Origin: Selaginella tamariscina
Lineage: Eukaryota; Streptophyta; Lycopodiopsida; Selaginellales; Selaginellaceae
Direction: 5' to 3'
DNA: 64,000 nucleotides
Assembly (NCBI GenBank): GCA_003024785.1
Contig: PUQB01000041.1
Span: 98,348 to 162,347 of the forward strand
In this document: in pieces, positions 37,388-59,460 of the stretch
How positions within the stretch are numbered: the stretch's first letter is position 1
How the letters are laid out: every line of letters begins with the position of its first letter
Translations under genes and position numbers: made by a program
The notes under the pieces: generated by a model
What the model saw: only the letters and a program-made list of their open reading frames with translations
Database searches by the model: none
Told to the model about the DNA's origin: nothing

Positions 37388-38290
37388 CTAATTATAATTA
37401 TAATATCTCAAGAACTCGATAAACTTATCCTTAAGCTCAGGAGACATCTCCATATCACCCTCTAACACCTTCATCACTTCCGGATACCCTTTACTATTAC
37501 AGTTCTCTTCCTCCTCGAACCCTTATAAACCGCATTACACCTTTTCGCCCTTTTCTTGCTCCTTAATGCAGCTGGGGAGTGATATTGCCTCACAAACGCA
37601 AGAGACTCCTCGTCCTTGAAGTTGAGCTTAGCCTTTTTGCCCTTAATCCTCCTCGCTGCCGTGTCGTACGCCAGAGCAGCCGCCTCTGCAGTACTGTACG
37701 ATCCGAGCCAGAGTCGGACCCGTTGCTGCGGGTCACGGATTTCCGCACCCCATTTGCCAGACGGTCGCTGCCGGACACCCCTGTAGTGCTTCCTCGGCGC
37801 AGGCGGTACCGGAACCTCTTCATCCGAGCTTGTCTCCATCTTGTGGGAGAAATTCCCGGTCGGGAATGCCTGTGAATCCCCGGTCGGGAATGCCTGTGAA
37901 TTCCCGGCCGGGAATGCCCGGGAACCTGTCTCTTCGGCGCATTCCAATTTGGGGACTTTCAGATACTCCGGCTGTTGTACATCGGACAGAAATGATGAAT
38001 CCTCTGTAGTAGCGAGGATTCGGGAGTAGCCGCACCGGATGCGGTGGGAATTCCCGCTGAATTCCCGGAGAATTCCATGGGAAAGGACCAGATACCGTCC
38101 TGGATGAGAACCTCGTCCTGGAAGAGCTCCTCGAGCTGGATGGGGCCGCTTGGGTCACGCCCAATGCGAGTTCATCGGCCTCTGTGCAGTCCCATTCGTC
38201 GCATTTCCAGTCGGGAATCCACCCATCGACATCTGGGCAGTTCCCACACAAGATTGGCAGCTCTACTGACTCGATGAGACCCCGACACAT
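37388..38290 (-). CDS. AP2/ERF transcription factor with Met-Cys N-terminus
   Basis: Single-exon gene. A complete AP2 domain ([49 protein letters not shown]) follows an acidic leader at 37838. The best start is the ATG at 38290, giving [12 protein letters not shown], which resembles the MCGGAI N-degron of group VII ERFs. Those are oxygen-sensing factors degraded after Cys2 oxidation. An [18 protein letters not shown] acidic motif is typical of activation regions. Three single-base losses are inferred: the C4 run at 38142-38145, near 38005, and the C3 run at 37520-37522. Adding three bases gives 906 nt or 301 residues, ending [12 protein letters not shown] three-fold 24-bp repeat encodes (A/T)FP(A/T)G-SQ units. 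Confidence 0.82.
37855..37925 (-). repeat. 24-bp tandem repeat within the ERF coding region
   Basis: Three units of GAATTCCCGGTCGGGAATGCC type give Phe-Pro-(Ala/Thr)-Gly repeats before the AP2 domain. 24 bp keeps frame. Confidence 0.75.
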
Positions 38291-38320
38291 CGCTAATTGG
38301 AAAAGAATTGGGGATTCTCT

Positions 38321-38359
38321 GGGATTCGAGAGAGAAATGCGGGATTCGAGAGAGAAATG
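38321..38359. repeat. 19-bp direct repeat in the ERF leader
   Basis: GGGATTCGAGAGAGAAATG occurs at 38321-38339 (first base pairs slightly imperfect upstream) and again at 38341-38359, 30-70 bp before the ERF start codon. Confidence 0.6.
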
Positions 38360-38675
38360 TGGGGAAAAACAAAGAAGTACCAAAGTGTAGTATATGCACC
38401 CAAGAAAAGAAGCTTTACGGGATAAGAGTGCCAGGAAAGCCCTCTTTTTGTATAAGCGGCTAGGGTTTGGAACATGGCCGGCACACGCCCACGAAGTTAC
38501 CGCTCCACCTGCCGCCGTTTTACCACGTCCGTACAGGGTGAAAGCGCGTCCGTACAAGGGTAACAATGTGGCGGCCGTTGTTGGCGTCCAGCCGCCATTT
38601 GGCACCCAACATTATGTTTTTATTTTTTTATTTTTCTTGGCATTTTGTGGCAATTTGCGTTTATAGTAATTTCTG

Positions 38676-38698
38676 TTTAGGGTTTAGGGTTTAGGGTT
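38676..38698 (+). promoter_or_regulatory. Telomere-like (TTTAGGG)3 block between ERF and the fusion gene
   Basis: Three perfect plant telomere units. It lies about 390 bp upstream of the ERF start codon and 57 bp beyond the stop codon of the fusion gene. Likely a promoter telo-box cluster or a small interstitial telomere insert. Confidence 0.6.
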
Positions 38699-38754
38699 AT
38701 TTTGAACATTTTGAAAATAGCATATATATCTAAATTTTAGATATTTATAAATAT

Positions 38755-49295
<10,541 letters not shown>

Positions 49296-49929
49296 GCAAC
49301 AAAATGCGATTTTTTAAATACTTAGGTCAGAACATCTTTTAATTACTTAGGTTTATTAACATTTAAATCACTAACCATAATTAAGTATGCCTAGTTTTAA
49401 ATTTACATAATTAAAATTAAAATTTATAACAAAATCAATAAAAATTTATATCTAATCTATATTTAAACATGGGAACCCTTTTATATTAATAATCATTAAT
49501 TAAAACTTAATTAATTGATAAATATTAAAAATCAAGAAAAAACTTGTATTTAAATATACCACATCGTATATAGATCTGTTTAATTTATATCCTTTAAATA
49601 CATATAAAATCATTAAAATAATTAACTTAATTAATTATGATTAAGAGATTGTAATTTATATACTCAATGCATATAAATCATTAAACTAATTAGCTTAATT
49701 AATTACTTAACAATTAAATTAATTATATTCTTAATTAATTAAACACATACTTGCATACGTATACACATAAGTTGGTGAATGCACCGATGGGTTTTTGTCA
49801 GTGGACTCCACATCATGTAGAAAATTCATCAGACAGCTTTTGACCAATCATATTTACATTAATAAATAAATAAAATAAAATAATAAACTCTATAAAAAAC
49901 ACTAAACTCCACTAAACACCCATTAAACA
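49296..49929. promoter_or_regulatory. Head-to-head promoter region: fusion gene / LTP-like gene 1
   Basis: The fusion gene (-) and the lipid-transfer-like gene (+) diverge from here. 49789-49850 is a block conserved upstream of both LTP copies. It ends in GACCAATC, followed by CTATAAAAAA at about 49890, 40 bp before the start codon. Confidence 0.55.
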
Positions 49930-50480
49930 ATGTTCCTTCCTTCCTCTAGCGCCTGCTGCTTCGCAATATGCGTGTGTATTGCTTTCTTAGCATGCTCGTC
50001 CCACCCATTAAACAACGACGAGTGTAACGATGACAGTGTCTCCCTCGTGCAGTGCATGCCGCTACTGCAAATGCAGGTCGGGGAGCCCCCCGCGGACTGC
50101 TGCACGGCTCTCGTGAACTCGCTCAACGATAACCTCCTTTGCTTCTGCGACTTAATCCACTCCTCGGACGAGTATGGGATCAACCAAACAGTTGCACTCG
50201 AGCTCCCTCAGCTGTGTAATCTTCACAACTTTGATCTGGGTGAACAGTGTGGTGGGATATCCAACGGTGGAGAAATATATGGTATTTATTAAAATAAAAA
50301 AAATTATTATAATTTAATTAAATGTTTAATTAATTATTGGCAGCGCCTCCGTTTTTACCAACACACCATGCTCCGCCACCACCGTTTTTCTTGCCGTTTG
50401 GATCTTTTACAAGCTTTGCAGAAGATTCGAAGTATATCTCTTTGATTATTATTGGGATTTTATTTGTGTTAAACTTTTAA
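49930..50480 (+). CDS. 8-cysteine lipid-transfer-like protein, probably GPI-anchored (copy 1)
   Basis: Two exons, 49930-50281 and 50344-50480, unbroken, about 162 residues. A signal peptide (residues 1-25, Cys-rich hydrophobic) is followed by the 8-Cys pattern: C, C, CC (ADCC), CxC (LCFCDL), C, C, spanning residues ~33-103. A Pro-rich stretch (HHAPPPPFF) follows, then a hydrophobic C-terminus (ISLIIIGILFVLNF), typical of GPI-anchored LTPs that sit outside the plasma membrane. Near-identical twin at 51064-51613 in opposite orientation. Confidence 0.85.
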
Positions 50481-51063
50481 ACACGTGTACAAAGACACTT
50501 TAATTGGATTAATATGTAATTAATTATTTTAATAAGAGTTTTTTTATATGTATATTTATTGTTTATATAAAAATGGATATTATAAATAAATGATATAAAT
50601 TGTTTCACCTGATCTCTATAAAGAATTTCAAGTTATAATACTCACTATATCTTTACCGTCAGATCCTCATATAATTATTTCAATCATGTTTTGATTAGTA
50701 TTATTTATATACAGTATATTTGTGAGTATATGCTTATATTGATTTTCTTATAAATACTATAACAGATCAAAGGTATTGACATAAAATATAAAATTGTAGA
50801 TAATAAAGTATTATTAAATTTACGAGGAATTTACAAATTATAAAAAGAATCAAAATATCAGGATGGTTAGATTTTTAAGATTTGAGCTGGGCCGATGTTG
50901 CAATCAAGATATTAAAAATGCGTATAAGAAATTTCCACATTTAATTTTTTTTAATTAAATTTAATTTGCCAATATTTCCTTTTTAAGGCAATGAAATTCA
51001 TTAAATATAAAATTGTAAAATACATATAATATGAAATATTTAATTACATATTAATTCACATAT
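50481..51063. other. AT-rich spacer between the convergent LTP copies
   Basis: No gene seen. Very AT-rich sequence separating the two 3' ends of the inverted duplication. Confidence 0.7.
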
Positions 51064-51613
51064 TTAGAAGTTGAACGCGAACAGCAAGATGCCAATACTA
51101 ATCGAAGGAATATACTTCGACTCTCTTGCAAAGCTTGTCACAGATCCATGCGACACAAAGAATGGTGGTGGAGGAGCATGGTGTGTTGACACCACGGGTA
51201 AAAACGGTGGTGCTGCCAAATAATTAATAATCGAATTAATATAATTACACGTGTCTACATACCGTGCGTTGAACCTCCACCGTTGGATATCCCGCCACAT
51301 TTTGTGCTCACATCAAAGTTATGAACATTACACAGCTGAGGGAGCTCATCTGCAACTGTCTGATTGATCCCATACTCGTCCGACGAGTGGATTAAGTCGC
51401 AGAAACACGGGAGATTAGCGCTAAACGAGCTTAAGAGATGCGTGCAGCAGTCCGCTGGGGGCTCCCCGACCTGCATTTGCAGTAGCGGTACACAGGGTAG
51501 AAGGGAGACGCTCTCGGCGTTACATTCGTTGTTCAGCGGGTGGGAAGAACATGTTATGAAAGCAATACACACACATACTGCGGATAGAGAAGCGTTAGAG
51601 AAGAAAGGAACAT
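51064..51613 (-). CDS. 8-cysteine lipid-transfer-like protein (copy 2)
   Basis: Two exons, 51613-51263 and 51212-51064. It shares long blocks with copy 1 (PLLQMQVGEPPADCC, CDLIHSSDEYGINQTV, HAPPPPFF) and the same intron position. Its signal peptide contains one apparent lost base near 51600: the ATG at 51613 is out of frame with the mature part unless a base is restored. The C-terminal hydrophobic tail is IPSISIGILLFAFNF. Confidence 0.8.
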
Positions 51614-51720
51614 TGTTGGTGTGTTTAGTGGATGATTAATGGAGTTTAAGAAAGGTTGGGGTTTATTTTTATAGTGTTTTTTATTTTATATTTGTTATGC
51701 CTTTCTTTACCTAAATAAGA

Positions 51721-51780
51721 TTGGTCAAAAAGATGTCTGATGAACTTTCTGCATGATTTGGAGTCCACTGACAAAAGCCC
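51721..51780 (-). promoter_or_regulatory. Promoter block conserved between the two LTP genes
   Basis: The complement of this block and 49789-49850 share TTTTGTCAGTGGACTCCA, TTCATCAGACA and TTTGACCAATC in the same order. They lie about 80-140 bp (copy 1) and 110-170 bp (copy 2) before the start codons. It contains CCAAT and is better conserved than its surroundings. Confidence 0.6.
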
Positions 51781-51872
51781 GCGGAACATTCGCCAAGATT
51801 CTGGGTATATTCTTAGTGAGAACCCGTGTTCAAATCCCGGCATCTTATTCATGGTGCTGACGTGTACAGGAA

Positions 51873-51881
51873 TTAGGGTTT
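51873..51881 (+). promoter_or_regulatory. Telo-box upstream of RIO1
   Basis: TTAGGGTTT lies 27 bp before the start codon, followed by a TTAGGGTTC at 51890. It fits a ribosome-biogenesis promoter. Confidence 0.5.
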
Positions 51882-51907
51882 TAGGGAGATTAGGGTTCTT
51901 GGTAGCT

Positions 51908-53267
51908 ATGGCTATGGCGGAGGCGCTGCAGGAGCCGCGGCGGAGGAAGAATCCAACAGATATGTTGATGAAGAAGAGGAAGAAGATTATGAGTTTGATG
52001 ATGAAGAAGAGGACGATCTTGCTGGGGCGCTTGATTGGCTCGATGTGCACGAAGGTATGTACATTTCTTGTAATACAGTACACACATAGGTTGAAGAGTG
52101 TAGTGTATACAGACGAACATACTATACATATGTTTTTGGACTGGAGAAGTTACACACGCATTTTCTTTTAGATTTGAAATCTGGAGGAGCAGTTGATGCA
52201 GCATTTCATTATCGCCCAAATGCACACGGAGGTGTTGAAAATGCGAATAAAGGGAGCACTTTGCAACCTCGCACCAACCAAAATCAGAAGTTTTTTTCAC
52301 ACATACGTCTACATGTAAGTGTGTATGTATGTATGTATGTATGTAGTTAATATATCTTGGTTATGAAAATGTTACTATAGGAATGGGAAGGCCAAACGAA
52401 TTATGTTATGTCAAACTCTGTCACAACAACGGTGCGAGATAATGTCCGGAAGCAAGCAGAAGGACGAGTCCGAGTTCATGAGAAGTCTGATCGAGCTACC
52501 GTTGAGCAAGTATGTACGTGTTTGGCTTTATTGCATTTGTTCAGATGTTTACTACGTGAGTTTATGTATATTTAGACTTTGTATATCCTTGTACACACAT
52601 CTTTTTCGTCAAGTTGTGTATAGACACAGTATACCTACAAATAATTCAGTACACAATTACCTATAAATCAACATGTTCTTTCACTCTGTGCAGGTTTTGG
52701 ATCCTCGGACGAGGATGGTTCTTTTTAAAATGTTGAATCGTGGAGTGTTCCAAGATATCAATGGCTGCATTTCCACTGGGAAGGAGGCAAGTATTTTTCC
52801 AATTAGTATTTATGAACGTAAATGTATAACTATATATTGTTTACGATAGGTCCATGTGAAACATGCTAACTATACAATTTGTTCAATTTCACAGGCTAAT
52901 GTCTACCATGCAACGACAGAGAATGGAGAAGAATTAGCCGTAAAGATATATAAAACTTCTATTCTCGTCTTCAAGTAAGTAGATATGTTCTTCACTTGAA
53001 TTAAGATATGTTGTTGTTAACTTGCAGTTACATAAACATTTGTTACACACGTATACAGAATGCATTGTTAATTTCTGTTACACTTGATGATAACTTCAAA
53101 TTGAACTGCAGAGACCGGGATAAGTATGTTCAAGGGGACTTTCGATTCAGGCATGGATATTCCAAGCATAATCCTCGAAAGATGGTTAAAACTTGGGCCG
53201 AGAAAGAAAATGAGAAACCTTTTCAGGTACCACACGCGCGCATGCGCACACACACACACACACACAA

Positions 53268-53335
<68 letters not shown>

Positions 53336-55716
53336 TACATTTACACCATAGTTTAACATAACAGGTTAAAAGCTTCTGGCATCAGAGCTCCAGTTCCTCG
53401 TCTTTTAAAGCTTCATGTGCTAGTCATGGCTTTTATCGGTAGGCTATATATATCTACCCATATGTACAATAAATATTATGTTATACATATGTTTTCAGAG
53501 ATGCTATTAATATATGTATGTGTGTGTGTGTATATATTTATATATTTATATGTATATATTTATATATATGTATATTTATATTTTTATATATTTATGTATG
53601 TATATTTATATATATTCAAGATCACAAATGTCTTGGATATGATTGTATCTGTAGAGTAATTAAATCTGTGCCTTATTAATCCATTACGTGTGGCTCCTGT
53701 CTCGTTTACTTCACTGGTCCTTTTTATGAAGTAGTCTTGTTTATAGATACACAACATACACACACACACACCGTGTATCCACGCGTGTGTGCTATTGTTT
53801 ATACACATTGCAGACTACTTGTTTAAGATACACATACGTATGGGTAATATAGTATGTATTATATTTGTAATTACATATGCGATGCATATATCTGTGTGAT
53901 GATGATAAAAGCTATATTTAATTACAGGAAAGGATGGTTGGGCAGCTCCACGGCTAAAAGATGCTGCTCTCTCAGATGCTAAATATCGTGAATGCTACCT
54001 GGAAGTAAGTACAGTATCGCATATGTGTATGTGTCTTTGTGCATGTGTTATATAACAATCAATATGGTGCAGATTGTAGAGATAATGCGTACCATGTACC
54101 AGAAGTGCAGGCTAGTACATGGTGATCTTAGCGAATACAACATATTATATCACGAGGTACGTGGCAACCGTATCTACACACACAATATATGTGTGTGCGT
54201 GAGAAAACCATATGCAATTACATACATTAACTGTTTTGGAAAGCATGATTTATGATTAATAACAGGGGCATCTTTACATCATTGATGTATCTCAATCCGT
54301 TGATCTGGACCATCCTCGTGCGTTGGATTTTCTCAGAAAAGATTGCGTTCATATCAACGTAAGCATATATATGTACGGATTACGTACGTAGACATGTAAA
54401 TAAGCATGTATATGTATTATTCTTATTGTATTATTTTTAGGACTTTTTCAAGAAAGGAGGGGTTGCAGTTATGACAGCAAGGGAGCTGTTCGATTTTATA
54501 GTAGACCCTTCTATAGACGATGATCAAGTGGAAAATTACCTTCAAGAGGTATAGAATTAACATGTATATATGTGTGTTTTAATATTGCAGAAGTACATTC
54601 ACACACATGCACTACTATGTTTAATGGTTTGCTATATATACAAACTAATGTATATATAAACATGGTTTTTCAGATGCAAAAGCGAATTGGGGATCGGAAT
54701 TTGTCGCAGACTGATGAAGTCTCCGATGCCGTCTTTGTGCAAGTACGAGTATAAATCATTTAAGACATATTTAACGTTCTATAACTAACAATTTCTAATT
54801 ATTATCATTTTTGTAATTATATATTTTAACTTGATGTTATTATTATGTTTTTATATTATATATACTTTATACTTTAAATCTAAATGTTATAACGCTCTGA
54901 GGGAGGCAGGATAATGGTATTATAATATTATTATGTTACATTCATACATGGTATTTATAAATGTTTTACAGTCTTTTATACCGAGGACTCTGGATCAAGT
55001 AAAGGATTACGAGAGAGACATGGAACGCATAGCATCAGGCAAAGACACAGAAGGAATATACTACCAGACAATCACTGGTCTCAAGGAGGATCTATCTGGA
55101 GTTAGACAAGTCCCGTCTGTCCTTGAAAACCAGGAGAACAAGGTGCATTTTAATAAATATACACACTTATATATGTGATATATATGGTTTTTATATATCA
55201 CGATTGTCAGTATGTTACAAAAGCTTCTCTCTCTCATTTATATATAGCATATCTATATGCATGTTGCATGTACGTATAACCATTTTGTTTCTATTAGAAT
55301 GTGGAGAGTGAGTTACTCGAAGAAACATCTAGTGACGAGGATAGCGAGGGCAGTGATGAACACCATGTTGTAGATGAAAAACAGAGTAAAGAAGACCGTA
55401 AGCTGGCAAGGAAAGAGCACAAGAAAAAAGTAAAGGTATATATATATATTCTTTAATTGTTACATACTATACGTGTAATAGTACCTATTAAGTCTATGTT
55501 GTATATATGCATGTCTGTTCTCAATTATGTATATATTATGTATTCATACACAGATACACATATGCACGAATACAGGTTAATATGTAAATATGTATATCAT
55601 TAATAATTATACGTATATATTAACAGGAAGAGAACAGAGAAGCTAGGAAGACAAAAACACCCAAAGTAGTGAAGAAGAGGAAGAAGAAACAAGCACAAGA
55701 GAAGAGGAGGCATTGA
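51908..55716 (+). CDS. RIO1: RIO1-family atypical serine kinase/ATPase
   Basis: Cytoplasmic kinase/ATPase for late 40S ribosome maturation. 15 exons: 51908-52054, 52172-52314, 52381-52509, 52694-52786, 52895-52974, 53112-53226, 53365-53438, 53928-54004, 54073-54156, 54266-54358, 54441-54548, 54674-54742, 54972-55142, 55298-55435, 55627-55716; ~537 residues. The N-terminus is acidic. The nucleotide loop is STGKEANVYHA (exons 4-5), the catalytic loop [13 protein letters not shown] (exon 9) and the metal-binding loop [18 protein letters not shown] (exon 10). The tail is lysine-rich. The exon 4 donor is GC (GAG|GCAAGT). One base appears lost near 51940 in exon 1, and the exon 6/7 join does not keep frame as placed. 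Confidence 0.9.
52787..52894 (+). other. GC-AG intron in RIO1
   Basis: Exon 4 ends GGGAAGGAG and the intron starts GCAAGTATTT and ends TTTCACAG. No GT is available that keeps the invariant Lys-Glu-Ala-Asn of the RIO nucleotide loop. Confidence 0.85.
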
Positions 55717-57730
55717 AGGTAAACATCCTTAATTAAAATACTTATTACCATGGCAATTTTTATTATCATTAATCTCGCGGTGGATTAAAACCATGATAAT
55801 TTATACCAATATATTATTTATAATGATAATTTAAAATCTAAGTTTATAATTTTGTTATTTTAATAATGAAATTTATATCGGGACGATGAAAAATACGGAA
55901 TTTAATTTGTAATATATTAATATAATAGTATAAAATTCAAATTAAAATTAATATACTAAAAAATATAATATAAAATTTAAAATATTGAATTAAAAATGAT
56001 ATATTATAAAGTTTATAAATATAAAAGTTTAAAATTATAGGTGCAATATAATTCATATGATTGGAATATCATAATTGATGTGTAACATATATAAAACATT
56101 AAATAAAGCTTTTAAATTCACACATCATATCTAAAGCATTTAAAAAGCCAATATATTTTTAGAGAATATTACTTCTATATAAACCTCCCATTTTATCTTT
56201 GAAACTTTAATTTAAAACTTTATCCACTTTAAAAAATATATTTTTGATATAATTAATTTGTAATTCATGTTATTTAATTAATAGACCCATAATATATTTG
56301 TAAATCATTTACAAACCTCTCTTTTTCATGTTTAGAATTTTCTATGTTAAGTCTAATAAATAAATTAAAATTTTCCACAAAAGCTTACTTAGAATAGATA
56401 AATATTTTAAAAACTTAAATCAATTATAGTTAAGTTAGTCAACAAAAGTCTTTATCACTTTAATATGTACAAATTTCCTTTTTTACTTAATAGATTCTTC
56501 AACAAACTCCCATATTTAAAAATTAAACCATGTGATATAGCACTTAATCTTCTCTTAACACCTTTAACTCTTACAATTCCAAGCCATGTGTGAAAATTTA
56601 TTAATATGAATTTTAATGAATTAAAATTGATAAAAATTTATTTTGAAAAAGCATTTACATCATATATTTAAAATGAATATATTAATATATTTTATTAATC
56701 TTATTATAATATTGTCATATCTTTTTTGAAATATATTTGAGATGAATGACTTTTATAATAATGAGAAGTATCACCATATCACAATCTTTGAGCACTTTAC
56801 ATGTTATATGAGGAAATTTATTCAAGTCTTTCGTTAAGTCAGGTAAAGAAAATGTCAACTGAGTCGTAATCATGGTGATTTATTTAAATTGGAAAAAATT
56901 TAAAGGATGTTCATAACCTTTTTGAAAAAAATTATTTGTTCAAAATATTCAACAGCATTATACATTAACAAATAAATGTATATAAAATGTATCTAAATAA
57001 ACAATATTTTATATATATTTTCAATGTAAAAACATAACTTATAAACAATCAACACTAAATACCTTGTTAAATGTTAGATTTTTCATAAATTGAGTAATGC
57101 TTTTTTTGAGATATTGTGAATTTGTAATATGTTTAGTCTTTTGTAATTTAAATTTATTTAACAGTTTTTGTCAACTTTCCAAATTAATTATATAGATTAT
57201 TTATAATTTTATTCCACAAATTTATAACTTTTATATCTAAAGCTTTTTATGAATTACACAATGAATAACAAATAAATTCGATCTCTTTTGCCACAAAACA
57301 TATAACTCTTCTATTATGGCTTAATTAAATTAAATTTTTTACATCCTTTAAACCCTAACTTTTTGACTTTCTTCATTTATTAGCAATGAAATAGCTTTTA
57401 ATGTTATGTTGCCAGCATTTAATAAATATAAAAATATTCATATACTTAAGATTTACTCAAGACATTACCACATGAAAATTGTAAAATGTCAAATAAAATG
57501 ACATTAATTAATAAGTTAAACAATGACATATATTACATTTTTTTTTTTCCTGTGACATTCAATTAGATGCTGATTTTATTCCGTGGTTTGATCATTGTTT
57601 CTTTCATACTTATGTGCAACTGTTCTAGGCTTTGTTTGTAAGTTCTTCAACATACTCCCTGAAGTTATGTATGGTCATTCGTTAACAACCTCATTAATAG
57701 GCAGTTTATAGCTCGCTAACAGAAGCTTTC
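55717..57730. other. AT-rich intergenic DNA
   Basis: Very AT-rich with no open frame worth reporting and no recognisable repeat family. Confidence 0.7.
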
Positions 57731-57736
57731 TGATTT

Positions 57737-57815
57737 GGACGGCGCCGTCCCAACCACCGCTTGTGATCGTCCGACGTCTCTCTTGCACGCCCTAACTCTA
57801 GGGTATTTATACCCT
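57737..57815. promoter_or_regulatory. Palindromic promoter region of the MIZ1-like gene
   Basis: GGACGGCGCCGTCC (57737-57750) is a perfect 14-bp palindrome in otherwise AT-rich DNA. AGGGTATTTATACCCT (57800-57815) is a second palindrome centred on a TATTTATA that could serve as TATA box, about 250 bp before the start codon. Confidence 0.4.
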
Positions 57816-58061
57816 TAATTAAGTCTAGTCCTCCTACGTTTAATGAACAGATTACGAATGGACGGAATCCGTTAATGTGACTGACTGAAACCGGTGGGTA
57901 GTCTAAAAAGAGAGGCTTTCAGTGTTCTGTGCAGTCTGCAGGTACAATTGTGAGGAATTCCGTGCACCGAAATCCCCAAGTGTACTAAACACACAGCACA
58001 CACACACACACACACGTATATATATTTCACTCCCCCATCCGCATTCTACTCGTCGTATACA

Positions 58062-58802
58062 ATGGTGGAGCACAAGCAGAGGCAGGTGAAGAAAATGGTC
58101 GATCTCAGCAAGGCAGACAACATAATCCACACACCAACAAGCGTGAATTGCGAGTCCCGGGAGATAAAATGCTGCTGGAGGTCCCTCAGCTCCCTCCTGG
58201 CTTCCCTCGTCACACCCCCGTGCTGCTGCAGGTGCAGGTGCAGTTCCCAGTCCGAGTCCGAGCACAACAGTAGAGGCTTCTCCACACGAATCTCGACCAA
58301 CACTGTTGTTAAGTCCACGGTTGTCGGTACACTCTTCGGGCACCGGAAGGGGAAGGTTACCATGTGCATACAGGAGGACACCAACAAAGCTCCGATAGTG
58401 ATGCTGGAGCTCGCCATGCCTACGTTTCTTCTCGTCAAGGAGATGTCGTCAGGTTTGCTGAGAATCGCAATGGAGTGCGAGAGGGATCCCTCCAAAACCA
58501 AGCCGCTCCTCACCGAGCCGGTGTGGACAATGTACTGCAACGGTAGGAAAGTCGGATTTGCAGTCAGGCGACAGCTTACTGACTCCGACAAGGCCGTTCT
58601 GACGCTCATGGGGTCGGTTTCAATGGGGGCCGGTGTTATACCGGTCCCTAACTCGGACGGTGAGGAGGAGCCGGACGAGCTCATGTACATGAGGGCCACG
58701 TACGAGCGTATCGTCGGGTCGCCGGACTCGGAGTCGTTTCATATGATAAATCCCGATGGTTCTCCCGGTCAGGAGCTTAGTATCTTTCTTCTAAGAGCTT
58801 AA
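58062..58802 (+). CDS. MIZ1 (DUF617) domain protein
   Basis: Single exon, 246 residues, unbroken. Residues ~85-246 form the MIZU-KUSSEI-1-type domain: VVGTLFGHRKGKV, LLVKEMSSGLLRIAMECER, EPVWTMYCNGRKVGFAVRR, SMGAGVIP, ELMYMRATYERIVGSPDSE and FHMINPDGSPGQELSIFLLR. The N-terminal 80 residues hold a basic start and a Cys-rich patch (PPCCCRCRC), which could be palmitoylated. The founding family member is needed for root hydrotropism in Arabidopsis and is an ER-peripheral protein. Which family member this is cannot be told. Codon use is GC-richer than the surroundings. Confidence 0.9.
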   Translation: MVEHKQRQVKKMVDLSKADNIIHTPTSVNCESREIKCCWRSLSSLLASLVTPPCCCRCRCSSQSESEHNSRGFSTRISTNTVVKSTVVGTLFGHRKGKVTMCIQEDTNKAPIVMLELAMPTFLLVKEMSSGLLRIAMECERDPSKTKPLLTEPVWTMYCNGRKVGFAVRRQLTDSDKAVLTLMGSVSMGAGVIPVPNSDGEEEPDELMYMRATYERIVGSPDSESFHMINPDGSPGQELSIFLLRA

Positions 58803-59460
58803 GTGTTTTTCTTTGTGTATTGGCCCAATACATAAGATATATAATGTTTGCTTATATTTTGAATACACAACCACGTGTACACACCACACACATACACACT
58901 CGGTGTGTAAACACATGTCAAGGATGTATATATCTGGAATGTATTTTATATATATGTATGTGATCTTGTGGGGACTGATTAGATTCCACGTGTTGCCACC
59001 TAATTAATTAAACTATATGGATTAATTAATTATATTAATTTGTGGTTTAAAATAGAATCTATAATATGAGCTGGTTATAGCTAACACCCACATGAAGTCA
59101 CTGGCTGGAATATTCTAATAAAAACTATATGAAAATCAATGTCAACTGTATTTATAATACTTGGAGTCATGCATAGAATGTTTTGATTTGAAGCCTTTTA
59201 CAACAACATTTGAATCATTACAAAGTACACATAAATATTTAATAATATTATATGTTATATATTAATATTAAAATTGAGTATACACATAACATATATGTAT
59301 ATAAACATGCATATGAGTATATCACAAACACACACATCTGTACATGCATATGTGTATACAATGGATACAGTGTATGTGTATTAGTATATTAATGAAAATT
59401 ATCAACGTTAATTATTATGTAATTAAACTAAATATAATCGTTTATTAATTCTGACATGAT
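58803..59460. other. AT-rich intergenic DNA
   Basis: Contains ACACAC-rich stretches and no open frame worth reporting. Confidence 0.65.

Noticed and set aside
37820-38605. Long continuous minus-strand frame upstream of the AP2 domain taken as an N-terminal extension to 38605
   Set aside because: The part upstream of 38290 has the character of non-coding leader, and the downstream conserved acidic motif lies in another frame.
57903-58699. Two long open frames on the minus strand over the MIZ1-like gene
   Set aside because: Antisense shadows of a GC-rich coding region. The plus-strand frame carries all domain motifs.
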